A DNA stretch of 64,000 nt, taken from assembly GCF_022682495.2 (NCBI RefSeq), contig NC_071392.1, forward strand, positions 51,299,459 to 51,363,458. Direction: 5' to 3'. Below, in pieces: positions 1-11,206 of the stretch; the stretch's first letter is position 1, and each line of letters opens with the position of its first letter. The DNA comes from Desmodus rotundus (taxonomy: Eukaryota > Chordata > Mammalia > Chiroptera > Phyllostomidae). A model generated the notes under the pieces. The model did no database searches, had not been told where the DNA came from, and saw only the letters and a program-made list of their open reading frames with translations. The translations under genes and the position numbers were made by a program.

Positions 1-121
1 TGACCCATGGACAAGAACTAAGGTGGGGAAATGATGGTGGGGGGGCGGTACAGGGAATCGGAGAATAAAGGGGAGAGAATGTAACAAATTTAATAGCATA
101 ATCAATTAAATATATTTTTAA
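1..121 (+). mobile_element. HAL1-like 3' tail (copy E, truncated by window edge)
   Basis: Begins with the tail motif TGACCCATGGACA, then a G-rich stretch, then ATAGCATAATCAATTAAATATATTT. The same order is seen at the ends of the complete HAL1-like copies at 28740-28875 and 36590-36710. Only the last part of the element is visible. Confidence 0.75.
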
Positions 122-344
122 AAAGGTGAAAGATGCAGAGATCATAATGTCCTACTGCTGCCCAGCACCCATTTCTGCATATAAGTTCCCCACTAAACTC
201 TCTAAACCAGCAAGCTGGATTTGTTTGTTCTTTGGTGTCTTGGCTCCTTCAGCATCTGGGTACCACTTTGCATACACAGCCTTTTTTCAGAACAGCACAC
301 AATGCATACTTCTGTTAAAATACATACTACTAAGCATATCTGGC

Positions 345-465
345 TTTTAGTTTATTCTCCCCATCTCTACTGCAAGCTCCATCACAGCAGCCACCGTGTC
401 TTGTTCACCTCTGCATCTCCATCCCCTAGAACAGTGTTAGGCCTACCTATAAATTAGGCTCAATG
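345..465 (+). repeat. L2 LINE 3' fragment
   Basis: Has the L2 3'-end order: GCAAGCTCC, then TGTCTTGTTCACCTCTGCATC, then CCCTAGAACAGTGTTAGGCC. This resembles the end of old mammalian L2 elements. Strongly diverged. Confidence 0.55.
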
Positions 466-491
466 CAATGTTTGCTGCTAAAATGAATGAG

Positions 492-908
492 AGTGCCCTG
501 ACCAGTGTAGCTCAGTTGGTTGGGGGTCATCCTGCAAAGCAAAAGAAAGGTTGCTGGTTGGAGTCCCAGACAGGACACATGACTGGGTTGCAGGTCTGGT
601 CCCCTGTCAGGGCATGTGCTAGAGCAGGAGTGTCAAACTCATTTTCCCGGGGGGTCAAATCAGCCTCGTGGTTGCCTTCAAAGGGTCAAATGTAGTTTTA
701 GGACTGTATAAATGTAACTACTCCTTAACTGTTAAGGAGTTGAAATTAACACTCATCCCTTAGAAGGTGAAAATGAATTTGACAGTCCTGTTCTAGAGGC
801 AATCGATTGATGTTTCTCTCACACATCAATGTTTCACTCCCTCTATTTCTCCTTCCCTTCCCCTCTCTTTAAGAATAAATATATAAAATCTTTTTAAAAA
901 TAAAAAAT
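492..908 (+). mobile_element. Ves-type SINE 1, split by a hAT element
   Basis: tRNA-like head (GTAGCTCAGTTGGTTGG), box-B-like GGTTGGAGTCCC region, CT-rich body, and an A-rich tail with AATAAA-like motifs. It is flanked by a perfect 12-bp target duplication AAAATGAATGAG (480-491 and 909-920). A 166-bp hAT element interrupts it at 625-790, so the SINE proper is about 250 bp. Confidence 0.88.
625..790. mobile_element. Non-autonomous hAT element nested in SINE 1
   Basis: Terminal inverted repeats: left CAGGAGTGTCAAACTCATT, right end reads CAGGACTGTCAAATTCATT on the other strand (2 differences in 19). The flanks are TGCTAGAG (617-624) and TTCTAGAG (791-798), an 8-bp duplication with one mismatch as expected for hAT insertion. 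There is no coding capacity. It interrupts a Ves SINE, so it is younger than that SINE. Confidence 0.85.
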
Positions 909-946
909 AAAATGAATGAGGGCATAAGATCTACCTTATAAAGCCC

Positions 947-1152
947 AGAAGAAATAATAAATACTTACAGCCTGCTGACAGATGGGGGTAGTGGTGGAGA
1001 GATTGAGCAAACAAGTAAAAGAACTCATGGATACAGGCAACAGTGTGGTGATGGCAGGGAGGGAGGTGGGGAGAGCAGATGGAGGTGAAAGAGGGTATAG
1101 GAGATTTATGATAATGGAAAAAACACAATAAAATAAAATATTTTAAAAAGAC
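947..1152 (+). mobile_element. L1 3' end fragment
   Basis: G-rich 3' UTR (GATGGCAGGGAGGGAGGTGG), then a tail ending AACACAATAAAATAAAATATTTT. This matches the end of bat L1 elements. No coding part remains. Confidence 0.65.
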
Positions 1153-1985
1153 TATACTTAGTATAATTACAGAAGAATGTGAATATATATGCAAGATTAT
1201 GAATATAGCTTTTCAAGGACTTATTTTTTTATTAAATGATAATTAAATATATCATATACATTCGTTTCAATACGCTAATATAAATTATATTTTAAAACTA
1301 AAAAAATAAAAGGCCTACAAAGGTGAATGCTACCCAGAGATTAATGATGATGAGTAGAGCTCATTTAACCCAACGGGCCAAAGTAATTTAAACATGGATC
1401 TCTTTTATGGAATACTCAACACCATTAAATCAGTAGAACATGATTGGAGGAAAAGCTGATATAAGGTCCTTTATCCTTCTAATGGAGATGTGGCTATTAG
1501 AGGTAGAATGAGAGGTTGCTTTGGTGACCCACCCAATGTCTCTCTGGAGCCAACATTTCACTCAGTGGATTCTCCTTCTAGACCACAGTAAGGAAAAGAA
1601 TTACTCCAGTCTTTTCAAAAAGCATTCTCCATACTAAGGCAGTAAAATAGTCCAAAATATGCAGATTTGGGGAAAGAGATCCAATTCATTTATTCATTCA
1701 ACAAATGTTTCCACCTTTTAAAAAATCAGCTAACATAGAAAAAATCCTGTGTTTGAAATAATATATTACTTCTTATGTTCAAATCCTAAACCAATAATCA
1801 ATGAAAAATACCTACAGTGCTTTCTATTTTCTGACTGGACTATTATAAATAATAAATACTTAAGGTTAATTTTTTTAGTGCAATTAAGTATAAACTCTAT
1901 GAGTTTGTGGAAGTTAAATTCTCTGAGCTTTACTTCTTTGAAAATTTAAAATAAGACTAATATCATTTATCATATAGCTGTGTTG
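1153..1985. other. AT-rich intron sequence, nothing recognised
   Basis: No splice-bounded open frame and no repeat I can name. The short open frames here are AT-rich chance frames. Confidence 0.5.
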
Positions 1986-1989
1986 GATG

Positions 1990-2300
1990 GTTACAAAGAG
2001 GGAATATGCCTAAAACACTTAGCACATAGACTAGCACATACTAAGTGCTCATTAAAAAGTAATAGTGATAAGCTTTCAAGGCAGTATAAAACAGTGGATA
2101 AAAGCAGGGCCTTAGGAGACACACAGACCAGAGCATATATCCAGGACCTGTTGTTTAAGTGGTAAATGACTTTGGACAAGCTATTTAACTTCTCTGCACC
2201 TTGCTTTCCTTATGTATAAAATAAAGATTATAAAGTAACTACCTCATAGAATTGTCATGAGGATTAAAATTATATGCCTTGTATATAAAACTTAAATACA
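1990..2300 (+). repeat. Two MIR SINE fragments in tandem
   Basis: 1990-2060 ends with the MIR tail pattern (GCACATACTAAGTGCTCATTA). 2085-2290 has the MIR core (ACTTTGGACAAGCTATTTAAC, then TTCCTTATGTATAAAATAAAG, then CTCATAGAATTGTCATGAGGA). Old, shared with other mammals. Confidence 0.75.
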
Positions 2301-2324
2301 TTTTAGTTTAAAAATCAATTTCAG

Positions 2325-5300
2325 CTTCCAGTCAATGTGGCAGAGTAGGCAAACATGGTGCTGGCCTCCTCCCACAACCACATCAAAATTACAACTAAAC
2401 TATAAGAACAACCATCATTCAGAATTGCCTGAAATCTAGCTAACCAGAAATCATATACCTAAGGATAATACAGAAGAAGAAACCATGTCAAGACTGATAA
2501 GAGGAAGGGAGACATGAAATAAGCTGGTCCCATACAGTATGTGGCAATTAAAAATTGATGAAAATATCTAGGCTGCAGAGGTCCCCCCCGAGGAGCAAGA
2601 TGTCCCAGGCCCACATTAGGCCCCACAGCCCAGGGCTCCAATGCCAGGAAGATAAAGTTCCCCATAACTTCTGGCTGTGAAAACCAGCAAGGATTGTGGC
2701 TCAGTAAGACAAAAGGATTTCGGAGTCCCAGTCTTTCCTCTTAATGGGTCCACACAAACTTACTTGGACTAACTCACTCTGAGCTCCAATGCTGAGGCAA
2801 CTGTTCAAAAGGCTTCAGGGACATATGGGGAGGAAGGGAATTGTCTGGCTTCAGGATGAGAGGTGGAGGGGCAGCTTTCTCCCAGACAGAAGTGCTGGCA
2901 GAGGCCATTGTTCCTTTGCTGAGCACACCCCGTGCATGTGCAGTTCAGTGCCATATCCAAGTCTCCATCAACCTGACTAACACAGTTTACCGTGCCCTGG
3001 TGATTCCCTGAGACCCCACCCTACCCAACTTACAGGCCCACCCAAGCCACTTCCTGTAGCTTTTCCATACAAACAGCCTGTCTAAACTCATGTTGCAGAC
3101 TTTCCTAAAATATCTCAATTTACAAACCACAAATAAGCAGTGTCTGGCCTTGGCATGCCCCAAGTTTCTTGCTAAGAGGTCCCAGGCCCACACTAGCTAT
3201 GGCTGGACTAAGTTTGCAGCTTGGCCACTCCTAGGTACCAGCAAAAGTAGCAAGCTGTAGATCACTCTGTAACAAATGACAGGTGGTCCTAGACAGGGAA
3301 CAAGCAGCCTGCACCTCTGGGAGACCCCAGAGTCAGCATACCTGGTGGCCAACTATAAAACATGCTAGTACAACCCAACCACTGCCATGAAGGACACACA
3401 CAAGCTGCAGGCACCAGAGCTGAAGAAGCAAGTTTTGCTCTGTGGAGTGGGCCCCTGAACAGCAGTTACCTCACTGGAGTTGCAGCTGGTCCTAGTAGCC
3501 AATGGGCCTGGAAGTCATTGACATGCCAAGAGTGATAAAGGTTCAAATATAACAGGTCAGTGCACATGTGGAGTACACCTAGAGCATCTGGCTTTAGTGA
3601 ATGGGAAGGTTGAGCCTACAGGACGCCTACTACATAAGGCCACTCTACCAAGACTGGAAGACACAGCAGATCTACCTAATACATAGAAACAAACATAGAG
3701 AGGCAGCCAAACTGGGGAGACAAAGAAACAGTTACCAAATAAAAGAAGAGAAGAAATCTTCAGAAAAAAGAACTAAATTAAATGGAGACAAGCAAACTAC
3801 TAGATAGAGTTCAAAACACTGAATATAAAAATACTGACTATAATGATACTCAAAGAACTTAGTGAGAACTTCAAGAGCATAATAAAGGTCACAGAGCTCT
3901 GGCTTGGTGGCTCAGTTGGTTGGAGTGTGGTCCTGTACACTAAAAGGTTGTGTGTTCAATTCACAGTCAGGGCACATACCTAGGTTGCAGGTTTGATCCC
4001 TGGTCAAGAAGTATACAGGAAGCAAGCGATTGATGCTTCTTTTGTATCAATGTTTATTAAATCAATGTTTCTCTCTCCCCACCTCTTTCTCTCTCAAATC
4101 AATAAACATATCCTTGGGTGAAGATTAAAAATGTAATAATAAAAAGGTTATAGAAATCATAAAAAAGAACTAGTCAGAAATGGAGAATATAATAACAGAA
4201 ACAAACAATACACTAGAAGGAATCAACAGTAGAGTAAAAGAAAAAAGGAGAATCATAAAAGCAGCAAGAGAAGAGCAGTTAGTTACCTACAAGGGAGCTA
4301 CCATTAAACTGTAAGCTGATTTCTCAACACAAACTTTAAAGGCCAGAAGGGATTGGCACAAAAATATTCAAAGTGATGAAAAGCAAGGACCTACCCAGCA
4401 AAGCTATCATTTAGAATTGAAGGACAGATAAACAGCTTCCCAGATAAAAAAAAAAAAGCTAAAGGAGTTCATCACCACCAAACGAGTATTACAAGGATGT
4501 TAAAGGGTCTCCTTGAAGAAGAAGAAAGGGAAAGAAGAAAAAGAGGAGGTGGAGAAGAAAAAGAATAAAAAATATGAATAATAAAATGGCAATAAGTACA
4601 TATATATCAATAATTATTTTAAATGTAAATGGATTAAATGCTCCAATCAAAAGATATAAAGTGGCTGAATTAGTAAGAAAATAAGACCCTTACATATGAT
4701 GTCTACAAGAAACTCACTTCAGATGGAAAGACACCTATAATCTGAAAGTAAAGGGATGGAAAAGTATATTTCATGAAAATGGATATAAAACAAAACAAAA
4801 AGATGGCATAGCAATTCTTACACCAGACAAAATAGACTTTAAAACAAAAGCTACAACAAGAGACAAAGAAGAATCCAGCAATTCCATTTCTGGATATTTA
4901 CCCAAAGAAACCCAGAGCACTAAATCAAAAAGACATATACATGCATGTGTTCATTGCAGCATCATTTACAACAGCCAAGATATAAGAAGGGACTTAACTG
5001 CCCATCAGTGGATACATGGATAAAGAAGTGGTGCATTTATACAATGGAATGTCTTCCATAAAAAAGAATGAAATCTTGTCATGTGCAACAACATGGATCG
5101 ACCTAGAGGGTATTGTGCTGAGTGAAATAAGTCAGAGAAAAAATGCAATATGATTGCACTTATATGTGGAATCTAAAAACCACAATAATCAGAATAGGAA
5201 AAGACTCATAGATCCAGAGAACATTCTGACAATTTCCATATGGGAGGAGAGGTTGAGGGAAATGGGTAAAACAAGTAAAGGAATTAAGAAGTACAGATTG

Positions 5301-5510
5301 GTAGTTACAAAACAGTCAAAGGGATGTAAAGTATAGCATAGGGAATGTAGTCATTAATATTGTAATAACTATGTATGGTGTCGATGGGTACCAGATTTAC
5401 CTGGGTGATCACTTTGTCAGTTATATAAATGTCTCATCACTGGATTATACATACACCTGAAACTAATATAATAATGTATGGCAACTGCATTAAAAAGTAA
5501 AACATTATTT
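2325..5510 (+). mobile_element. L1 element with internally deleted ORF2, split by a SINE
   Basis: Starts with a 5' UTR-like segment (GTCAATGTGGCAGAGTAGGC) shared with the copy at 25085. A decayed ORF1 follows (about 3600-4500), interrupted by a Ves SINE at 3893-4138; its C-terminal part (ATTTAGAATTGAAGGACAGA) is recognisable near 4410. A short piece of the ORF2 endonuclease domain follows (about 4600-4870, with QETHFRW-like and DGIAILTPDKIDFK motifs). At about 4872 it jumps to the ORF2 C-terminus (AIPFLDIYPKK-like, then DIYMHVFIAASFTTAKI) and a 3' UTR ending ACACCTGAAACTAATATAAT, typical of L1MA-type elements. Reverse transcriptase is missing and the frames are broken. Confidence 0.8.
3893..4138 (+). 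mobile_element. Ves-type SINE 2 (inside L1)
   Basis: Head GGCTTGGTGGCTCAGTTGG, CT-rich body and the tail variant CCTTGGGTGAAGATTAAAAA. Flanking ATAATAAAGGT and AATAATAAAAAGGT look like a target duplication. L1 ORF1 resumes after it, so the SINE is younger than that L1. Confidence 0.85.
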
Positions 5511-5594
5511 AAAATTAATTTCACTAATTTTTATTGTGACTAATTTTTATTAAGATTTTCATTATTTTATTTATTACTTTTTGTAATAAATTTC

Positions 5595-6270
5595 ACACGT
5601 CCACATTGGAACTATTAGGATAAATTTTAGAAATGGAACTGCTGTGTCAAAAAGCATGCCAAACAATGCATTTAAAGGCTTTTAACAAATTGCTCTCCTA
5701 CCATCAGTGTATGAAAGGGGCCTGCTCCCTACAATTGTTTTTTTTTTTTTTTTTTATTTTAAGGTCTTTAAACATTTGGAAGAAAAATGACATCATCTTC
5801 CTTTTGGTTTTATTTACTATTCTTTGATTACTCACGAGGAAAAGCATTTTTCAAATTTGTTACCCTCTATAGTTCTTCTTAGTTAATTTTCTCTTAATGT
5901 GACTATGTATTTTCTTTCAAACAACCGATCTTCATTTAGTTTACTTACTGAGTTCTTTTTTTATTTTTTGGAGCATTTTTGGTTAACATTTTTAATATTA
6001 TGGGTATACTATAATAATGAGTTAATTATATATCCTCTAATTTAAACAAATTATTAAAAAATTTTAAGTAGAAAAAGTAATTTTCCAAGTCTTACTGAGT
6101 TCTTTATATTTTGTTTCATTTTCATTAAGTGTGTTGTCTAAGTAATTTTTTAAATATACATATATTCATTTTATATATTTGTCAGATCAACTCTCTCAAT
6201 CTTTCCTTTTATGTTTTCTGTCTTTGGGTTACCCTGGTAAAGACTCTGTTACTCAAGACTAGAGACTAAA
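5595..6270 (-). mobile_element. Old L1 fragment (ORF2 C-terminal region)
   Basis: On the plus strand GGATAAATTTTAGAAATGGA, CTGTGTCAAAAAGCATGCC and TTGATTACTCACGAGGAAAA are the reverse of the C-terminal ORF2 region of old L1M elements. Heavily diverged, no frame left. Confidence 0.6.
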
Positions 6271-7121
6271 TCTATTGTATTTATCTTAACATTCTAGTAT
6301 ACCTATAGTATACATATATTTAAATTTTTATTAAATCTGAAATCAAGGAGGAAGGAGTAGAGTGTGAGGTTGGGAATCTCACTTTTTTCCAAGTGTTTGG
6401 CCAGTTTATCCAAGATACGATCCATTCTCTCCCCACTAATCTCCAAAATCTTCCTTGTGACCCATCACACCCATGCATACACTTGGGTCTGACTCTGTGC
6501 TGGGAACTGGATGATACACAGCAAGTAGAGACAGAACTCTCCCCCTTAACGCTCTCTCCTCCTTTCACCACTGGCCTCATTTCTTTGCCTTTTATGACTG
6601 TGGCAGAAACCAATGTCAGGGCCTCTCTTTCCTCATACAGCAGCAGGGCTGCAGGTGTGACTGGTCCCTACAAATCACAGGCAGTCCAGGGCTGTGATTC
6701 CAGGGTTGTGATAACTCTCCACACCTGTCTGTGCCACTATTCTTGCCCCTTCCAGCTGGAGGGTTTAAGTGTGAATCTGGGAGTGTTCTCTTGGGACATA
6801 CTCTCCCCCAGGAGGTAAACCAGCTGCAGCTTTTCTTAAAGTCTCAAGCTTGCTCTAACAACGCTTCCTAGAAATCTCTAGCATGTGGGAGGCACTTATT
6901 CCTAGTTTCCAGCATCAAGGCAGACATTTTTTTTTTCTTATATATTCTGATTATCACCTCAATGGGAATTTGGGAGTGGGTGGACTGAAACACCTGTGAT
7001 CAAGTACCATCTTGCCAGAAAGCCAAATGGCTTTGTATAATTAACACTCAATCCTGTCACTCATGAATTCCAAGAACAACCTGTACTTGGTAACATGCTA
7101 TAAACAACTCACACATATTAC
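6271..7121. other. Intron 3 next to exon 3, GC-richer, unexplained
   Basis: 6390-6830 is visibly GC-richer than its surroundings and open for 141 codons on the plus strand (6393-6818). It shows no repeat I recognise, no splice-bounded exon and no amphiphysin similarity. It may be an unrecognised old repeat or a regulatory segment. Confidence 0.35.
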
Positions 7122-7176
7122 CTTTGATAGCCGTTAAATATCCTCGGAGTTCTCGCTGAAGTCTGGTACCCTCTGC
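7122..7176 (-). CDS. AMPH: AMPH exon 3 (amphiphysin, BAR domain, partial CDS)
   Basis: On the minus strand the 55 bases read AEGTRLQRELRGYLTAIK plus one base of a split codon (phase 1 end). This continues directly from exon 2 (KRQE then AEGTR) and corresponds to amphiphysin residues about 51-68, still in the BAR domain first helix. Acceptor: a good pyrimidine tract ending TTTTTCAG|GCAGAG at 7180-7177. Donor: CAAAG|GTAATATG, intron starting at 7121. The length of 55 is not a multiple of three, so skipping would shift the frame. Human amphiphysin as I remember it has GYLAAIK here, so the Thr (ACG codon) would be a substitution. Exon 4 (expected to begin with Gly-Met-Gln) is not found in 1-7121, so intron 3 is at least 7.1 kb. 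Confidence 0.94.
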
Positions 7177-7493
7177 CTGAAAAACACACAAACAAAGAGA
7201 TGTTAAGCATCTTGTCCATATTTTGCATGTGAATATATATAAAGCAGAGTCTCAGAATTATTACTGCCAGAGGCTCATTCGTCAAATAACATAAATATGC
7301 AAACACAGACTAAACAAGGTGCCTGTCAGTCTAAATATTTACAGAGATTTTTATTCAGTTTAACAGAAAAGGACAAGACATGTAAAATTTCACTAAGAAG
7401 GGAAACCATGGCCCATCATACAGGCTCCTATATATTCAAGAGCTAGCAAGTCTCTAAATTTTGACACATGGGTTACCATGGTAGGGAATTGAT

Positions 7494-7803
7494 CAATAGC
7501 ATCCAATATGGTAGCCACTAGCCACAGGTGAGTTGTTCAGTGCTTGCAACATACTCAGTCTGAACAAATATGTATTTGAAGTATAAAATACACACTTGAT
7601 TTCAAAGACTTTGTACAAAAAATTTCATTAACGTGTTTTACATCAATTGCATGTTAAAATGATAATGTTTTGGATATATTGAGTTAAATAATTGTATTAC
7701 TGAAATTAATTTCACCTGTTACTTTTCACTTTTTTCAATGTGGACACTAGAAAAATTTAAGTTACGTATGTGCTTTGCATTATATTTCTATTGGACATTA
7801 TTG
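7494..7803. repeat. Old hAT-type DNA transposon (MER class)
   Basis: The left end reads CAATAGCATCCAATATGG and the right end reads CAATAATGTCCAATAG on the other strand. The interior has GTAGCCACTAGCCACAGGTG and GGATATATTGAGTTAAATAA, which I recognise as a widespread old mammalian non-autonomous DNA transposon. Its exact family name is not assigned. It lies in intron 2 about 320 bp upstream of exon 3 in the gene direction. Confidence 0.65.
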
Positions 7804-10262
7804 AAATAGAAATAATTGTTAAAATGTAAATTTTGACATATGAACCCTACTTTTGGTTTGGATTACCCTTTGAGACTGAGACCAGGATTAGATTGCAAGT
7901 AGTTTAACCTGGAGTTAACCCAGGAAATCTCAACAGGGGCATGGAGAAATGAGGCAGGGAAGTAAAGGGAGCCATCACGTGGTATATTATCAAGCAAGTT
8001 ACAAGGGTGGGCAACTGACCTTAGTTCCACTGGAGAACTCTAGGAGATAGTGTCAAACCCTATAGATATGCTAACTGGGGGGGGGGGGGCAGGGGGCAAG
8101 GAAGCTGGGACATTTATTTATCAACTCCTGACAGGTTTGGTTGAGGACTGTTACTGGGGGTCATTAATTCCTCCATTATGTCTTCTTAGGGGCTGAGAGG
8201 TCTCCAGTAACCAGAAAAAAAACCCTCAAGCAAAGACTTGCCCTTGCTGACAGTCACAACTAAGTCTAGTGGGCTCAGAAAAGGAAGTACTAGGTGCATA
8301 TGGCTGGGCATCCACAGTATGTGCTTTGACACTGCACCTAAAAGTGAAAATATATGTACTTTTAATTGCATAATTATTTAACAAAATTGCAGACAGCTAG
8401 CATATGGAATGATTCCACCTCCATAATTAATAATATAGCATCTATATTATTACTCTAACTTGATAGTTAATATAGCTAATATATAGCAACTATAATAGTC
8501 ATATATAAGTCAACAATCATCTGTTAATATTTACCAAAAAGGGGTGGGGGTGAAGGAAAAAATGCCTACTTGCTTAGTGAATTACAATTTAGTAGGGGGA
8601 CTAAAATATCTAAATAGAAAATTGCAAAGTAGATTACACTTAGCTCTGCAACAGCCATGTAAAGTTTTCGGAGTACAAAGTGGATACCCATCACATTTAA
8701 AGAGAGAGATTAATACAAAGAAACTCTGAAAGAAAGTGTTTAAGACTATGCTAAACCCTAAAAGGGATTCTATGAGACTGTATTCCTATATGGTACAGTA
8801 TACAGTATAGTGACATTATTTTTATGAAATGTACATAGAAGTCAGGTAAGGTTTTCTTTATCTGTACTAAGCTCAAGCTATTTTTGTCAACTCTATAAAC
8901 TCAGGCACTACTAGATAAAACTCAGGGTTAATTTATTTGCTGGCATAATTCATTTGCTGGCATATAATGAAGTAAGAATCCCAAGAAGATATTTTTTAGA
9001 GATGAGTGGAAGAAAGTTCAAATTATACAATAATGCTTAAATAGATGAGTGCAATTTAACTAGACAAATGGAGCCAATTTAAATAACTTTTTTCCTTTCT
9101 AAATATTAAAATTCTTAATTTTCCCCATGAGTATTATAAACCATTTGGTAAAAACCACATTAAATTTCACCTAAATTACGCCTGAAATAAAAAGGTAAAA
9201 CACTCACAAGAGAAAATTTCACCTAGAATATGCCAGAGTAGTTCTGCACAAAATCTACTGCACAATAAAGTTTTCTTAACATCATTATTCTATGTGAATC
9301 ACAAGATGTGTTAAGTTTGAAATACATTCAATTTTTTGCTTTTTGTTATATTTTATTGTATTTTTTCCACAATCATTTAGTCTTTTTATAGCCCTGCTTC
9401 CATTTCACTGAAGTTTCTTCCAAATTCCTCTGAAAATTATCATTTCCATATGCAGCCTTGAATATTATGTGTGTGTGTACACAGAAAGGGCCTAGAGCAA
9501 CACAAGAGCAAGTGAGTGTATTATAATTAAGTTGTCTGATTCCCAACTCATTCTCCTCTTTGGACAAGATCCAAGAAGGATTTGCCACATACAAAATTCC
9601 TTGCCCTGGTGAATAGTATAATAATGTTGGTCTGGTGTTAGAAGGTCTTCATTTATTTCCAACTGAATCATTTATCAGTGTCTGGAACTGCTGCTTCTCC
9701 AGCCCAGACAGTCCCAGAGGCCCCACTTTCTTCCCACACAGCCAAGGGAGTGGACCTGCTTTTCCTTCCTCAATAAAACTACTCCCACCCACTCCCTCCC
9801 TTGGGTGTCACATTCTTGCAGGACTGAGGAAAAGGAAGCAGTCTTCCCAGTTCCCTGCTTCCCAGCTATTCTAGAAAATAAGCCAGAATCATTTTGGGTT
9901 TCATTATGGAGATATGAAAAATTAACAGCCATGTAAAAAAAGTATACATGGTTTTAAAACTCCATGAAGATCTGCAAATCACTGCCTGTGGTCAAAAAGT
10001 CCCTTTATCCCTTGCTGAGTTGTACCTCAAAGCTGTTGTTTTCTTCCCTTACTCCTGAGGACTGCTCATGATATCTTCCCAAGGGGCAGAGTGAAGTTTA
10101 AAATCTAACTAGTCAGAGAAAAAATGCAGAAGGCACTTCATCATGGGAAGGATTCAGGTATCTCTGTCAGTGAATACAAACAAATGACATTACATTCCTA
10201 AGTAAATATGTTTCCAAATTATTTTATACCAGATTGGTCCTCAGTAACACCAATTCCTTTAC
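7804..10262. other. Intron sequence, little recognised
   Basis: Mostly unique AT-rich sequence with a 12-base G run at 8078-8090. A possible tiny L1 3' end (minus) lies at 9350-9382 (TATTGTATTTTTTCCACAAT, like the L1 ends at 38960 and 53667). No exon-like open frame with splice sites was found. Confidence 0.4.

Positions 10263-10312
<50 letters not shown>
10263..10312. repeat. (AGT)n microsatellite
   Basis: About 16 uninterrupted AGT units followed by a degenerate TAATAG. Confidence 0.97.
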
Positions 10313-10972
10313 ATAGTATATCTTGGGATCATGGAGGGGTAGGGAAAAGGGGATGGGTTCCTACACTTGCTGAGGTCCAGGACAGTTCTCATTTGTAAGC
10401 CTCTCTTGAGAATCTTGGACAGCACCCAGACACACATGTGGTTCTTAACTAAAAAGATTTAACGTATGTAGTGTCAAAGGACCAGCTATAAATGCGACCT
10501 CACCAAAGTTACCCACTATACTCAGGTAAGAGCATACAGCAGTAAAAGAGTTACAGACAGATTTCCTCCAAGGTGATCCAATTCCCTGAAAAGAAGAGCT
10601 ACAGTAGATCTGACACACAAAAGAGCTGTGGAAAAATAAATAAAGTTAACGAATAAAAAAAAAGACCTATGACGAACCTCCTCTAGTATTGGGAGTAAAC
10701 ATAGGCCTGTTTTAACATGTAATAAATGATGCATGAAGATTAATGAACCAAGCTGTTTACTATTTAGGTACATTAAATTCTAAGGCATTAAAATATACTA
10801 ATATTAATAAACACTTTATGCCTAGGACTTTAGGGGCAAATATAGAAGGTATTGTATAACCTTGTTGGATCAGTTACTTTTGCCCAGAAGACATACGCCA
10901 TAGTTAAGGCATATGAGGCAATTGATTTGAATGAACTGTAGACACCATACATAAAATGAATTAATAATTTCT

Positions 10973-11186
10973 TCCCCTAGCTGGTGTGGCTCAGTGGATT
11001 GAGTGCCAGCCTGCAAATCAGAGTCGCAGGTTCAACTCCCAGTCAGGGCACATGTCTGGTTTGCAAGTCAGGTTCCTGTTGGAGGGGGCATGTGAGAGGC
11101 AACCACACATTGATGTTTCTCTCCCTTTCTTTCTCCCTCCCTTCCTCTCTCTTAAATAAACAAACAAACAAGTAAATAATATTTTA
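10973..11186 (+). mobile_element. Ves-type SINE 3, young copy
   Basis: Near-canonical head (CTAGCTGGTGTGGCTCAGTG), full body and AAACAAACAAACAAG tail. It is flanked by a perfect 20-bp target duplication AAAATGAATTAATAATTTCT at 10953-10972 and 11187-11206. Confidence 0.95.
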
Positions 11187-11206
11187 AAAATGAATTAATA
11201 ATTTCT

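Larger units (their letters stand above)
1..7121 (-). other. AMPH: AMPH intron 3 (5' part)
   Basis: Sequence downstream of exon 3 in the gene direction, starting GTAATATG at 7121. It holds an L1 with a deleted ORF2, Ves SINEs, a hAT element inside a SINE, MIR and L2 fragments, and old L1. Exon 4 was not found. Confidence 0.85.

Noticed and set aside
6393..6818. 141-codon open frame on the plus strand
   Set aside because: No recognisable domain, no Kozak or splice context; kept only as an unexplained GC-richer segment.
1..7121. AMPH exon 4 (Gly-Met-Gln-Glu start)
   Set aside because: Searched on the minus strand and not found; it must lie left of the window.
10263..10312. Repeat array as CRISPR
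   Set aside because: A simple trinucleotide microsatellite with no spacers; the window is mammalian.
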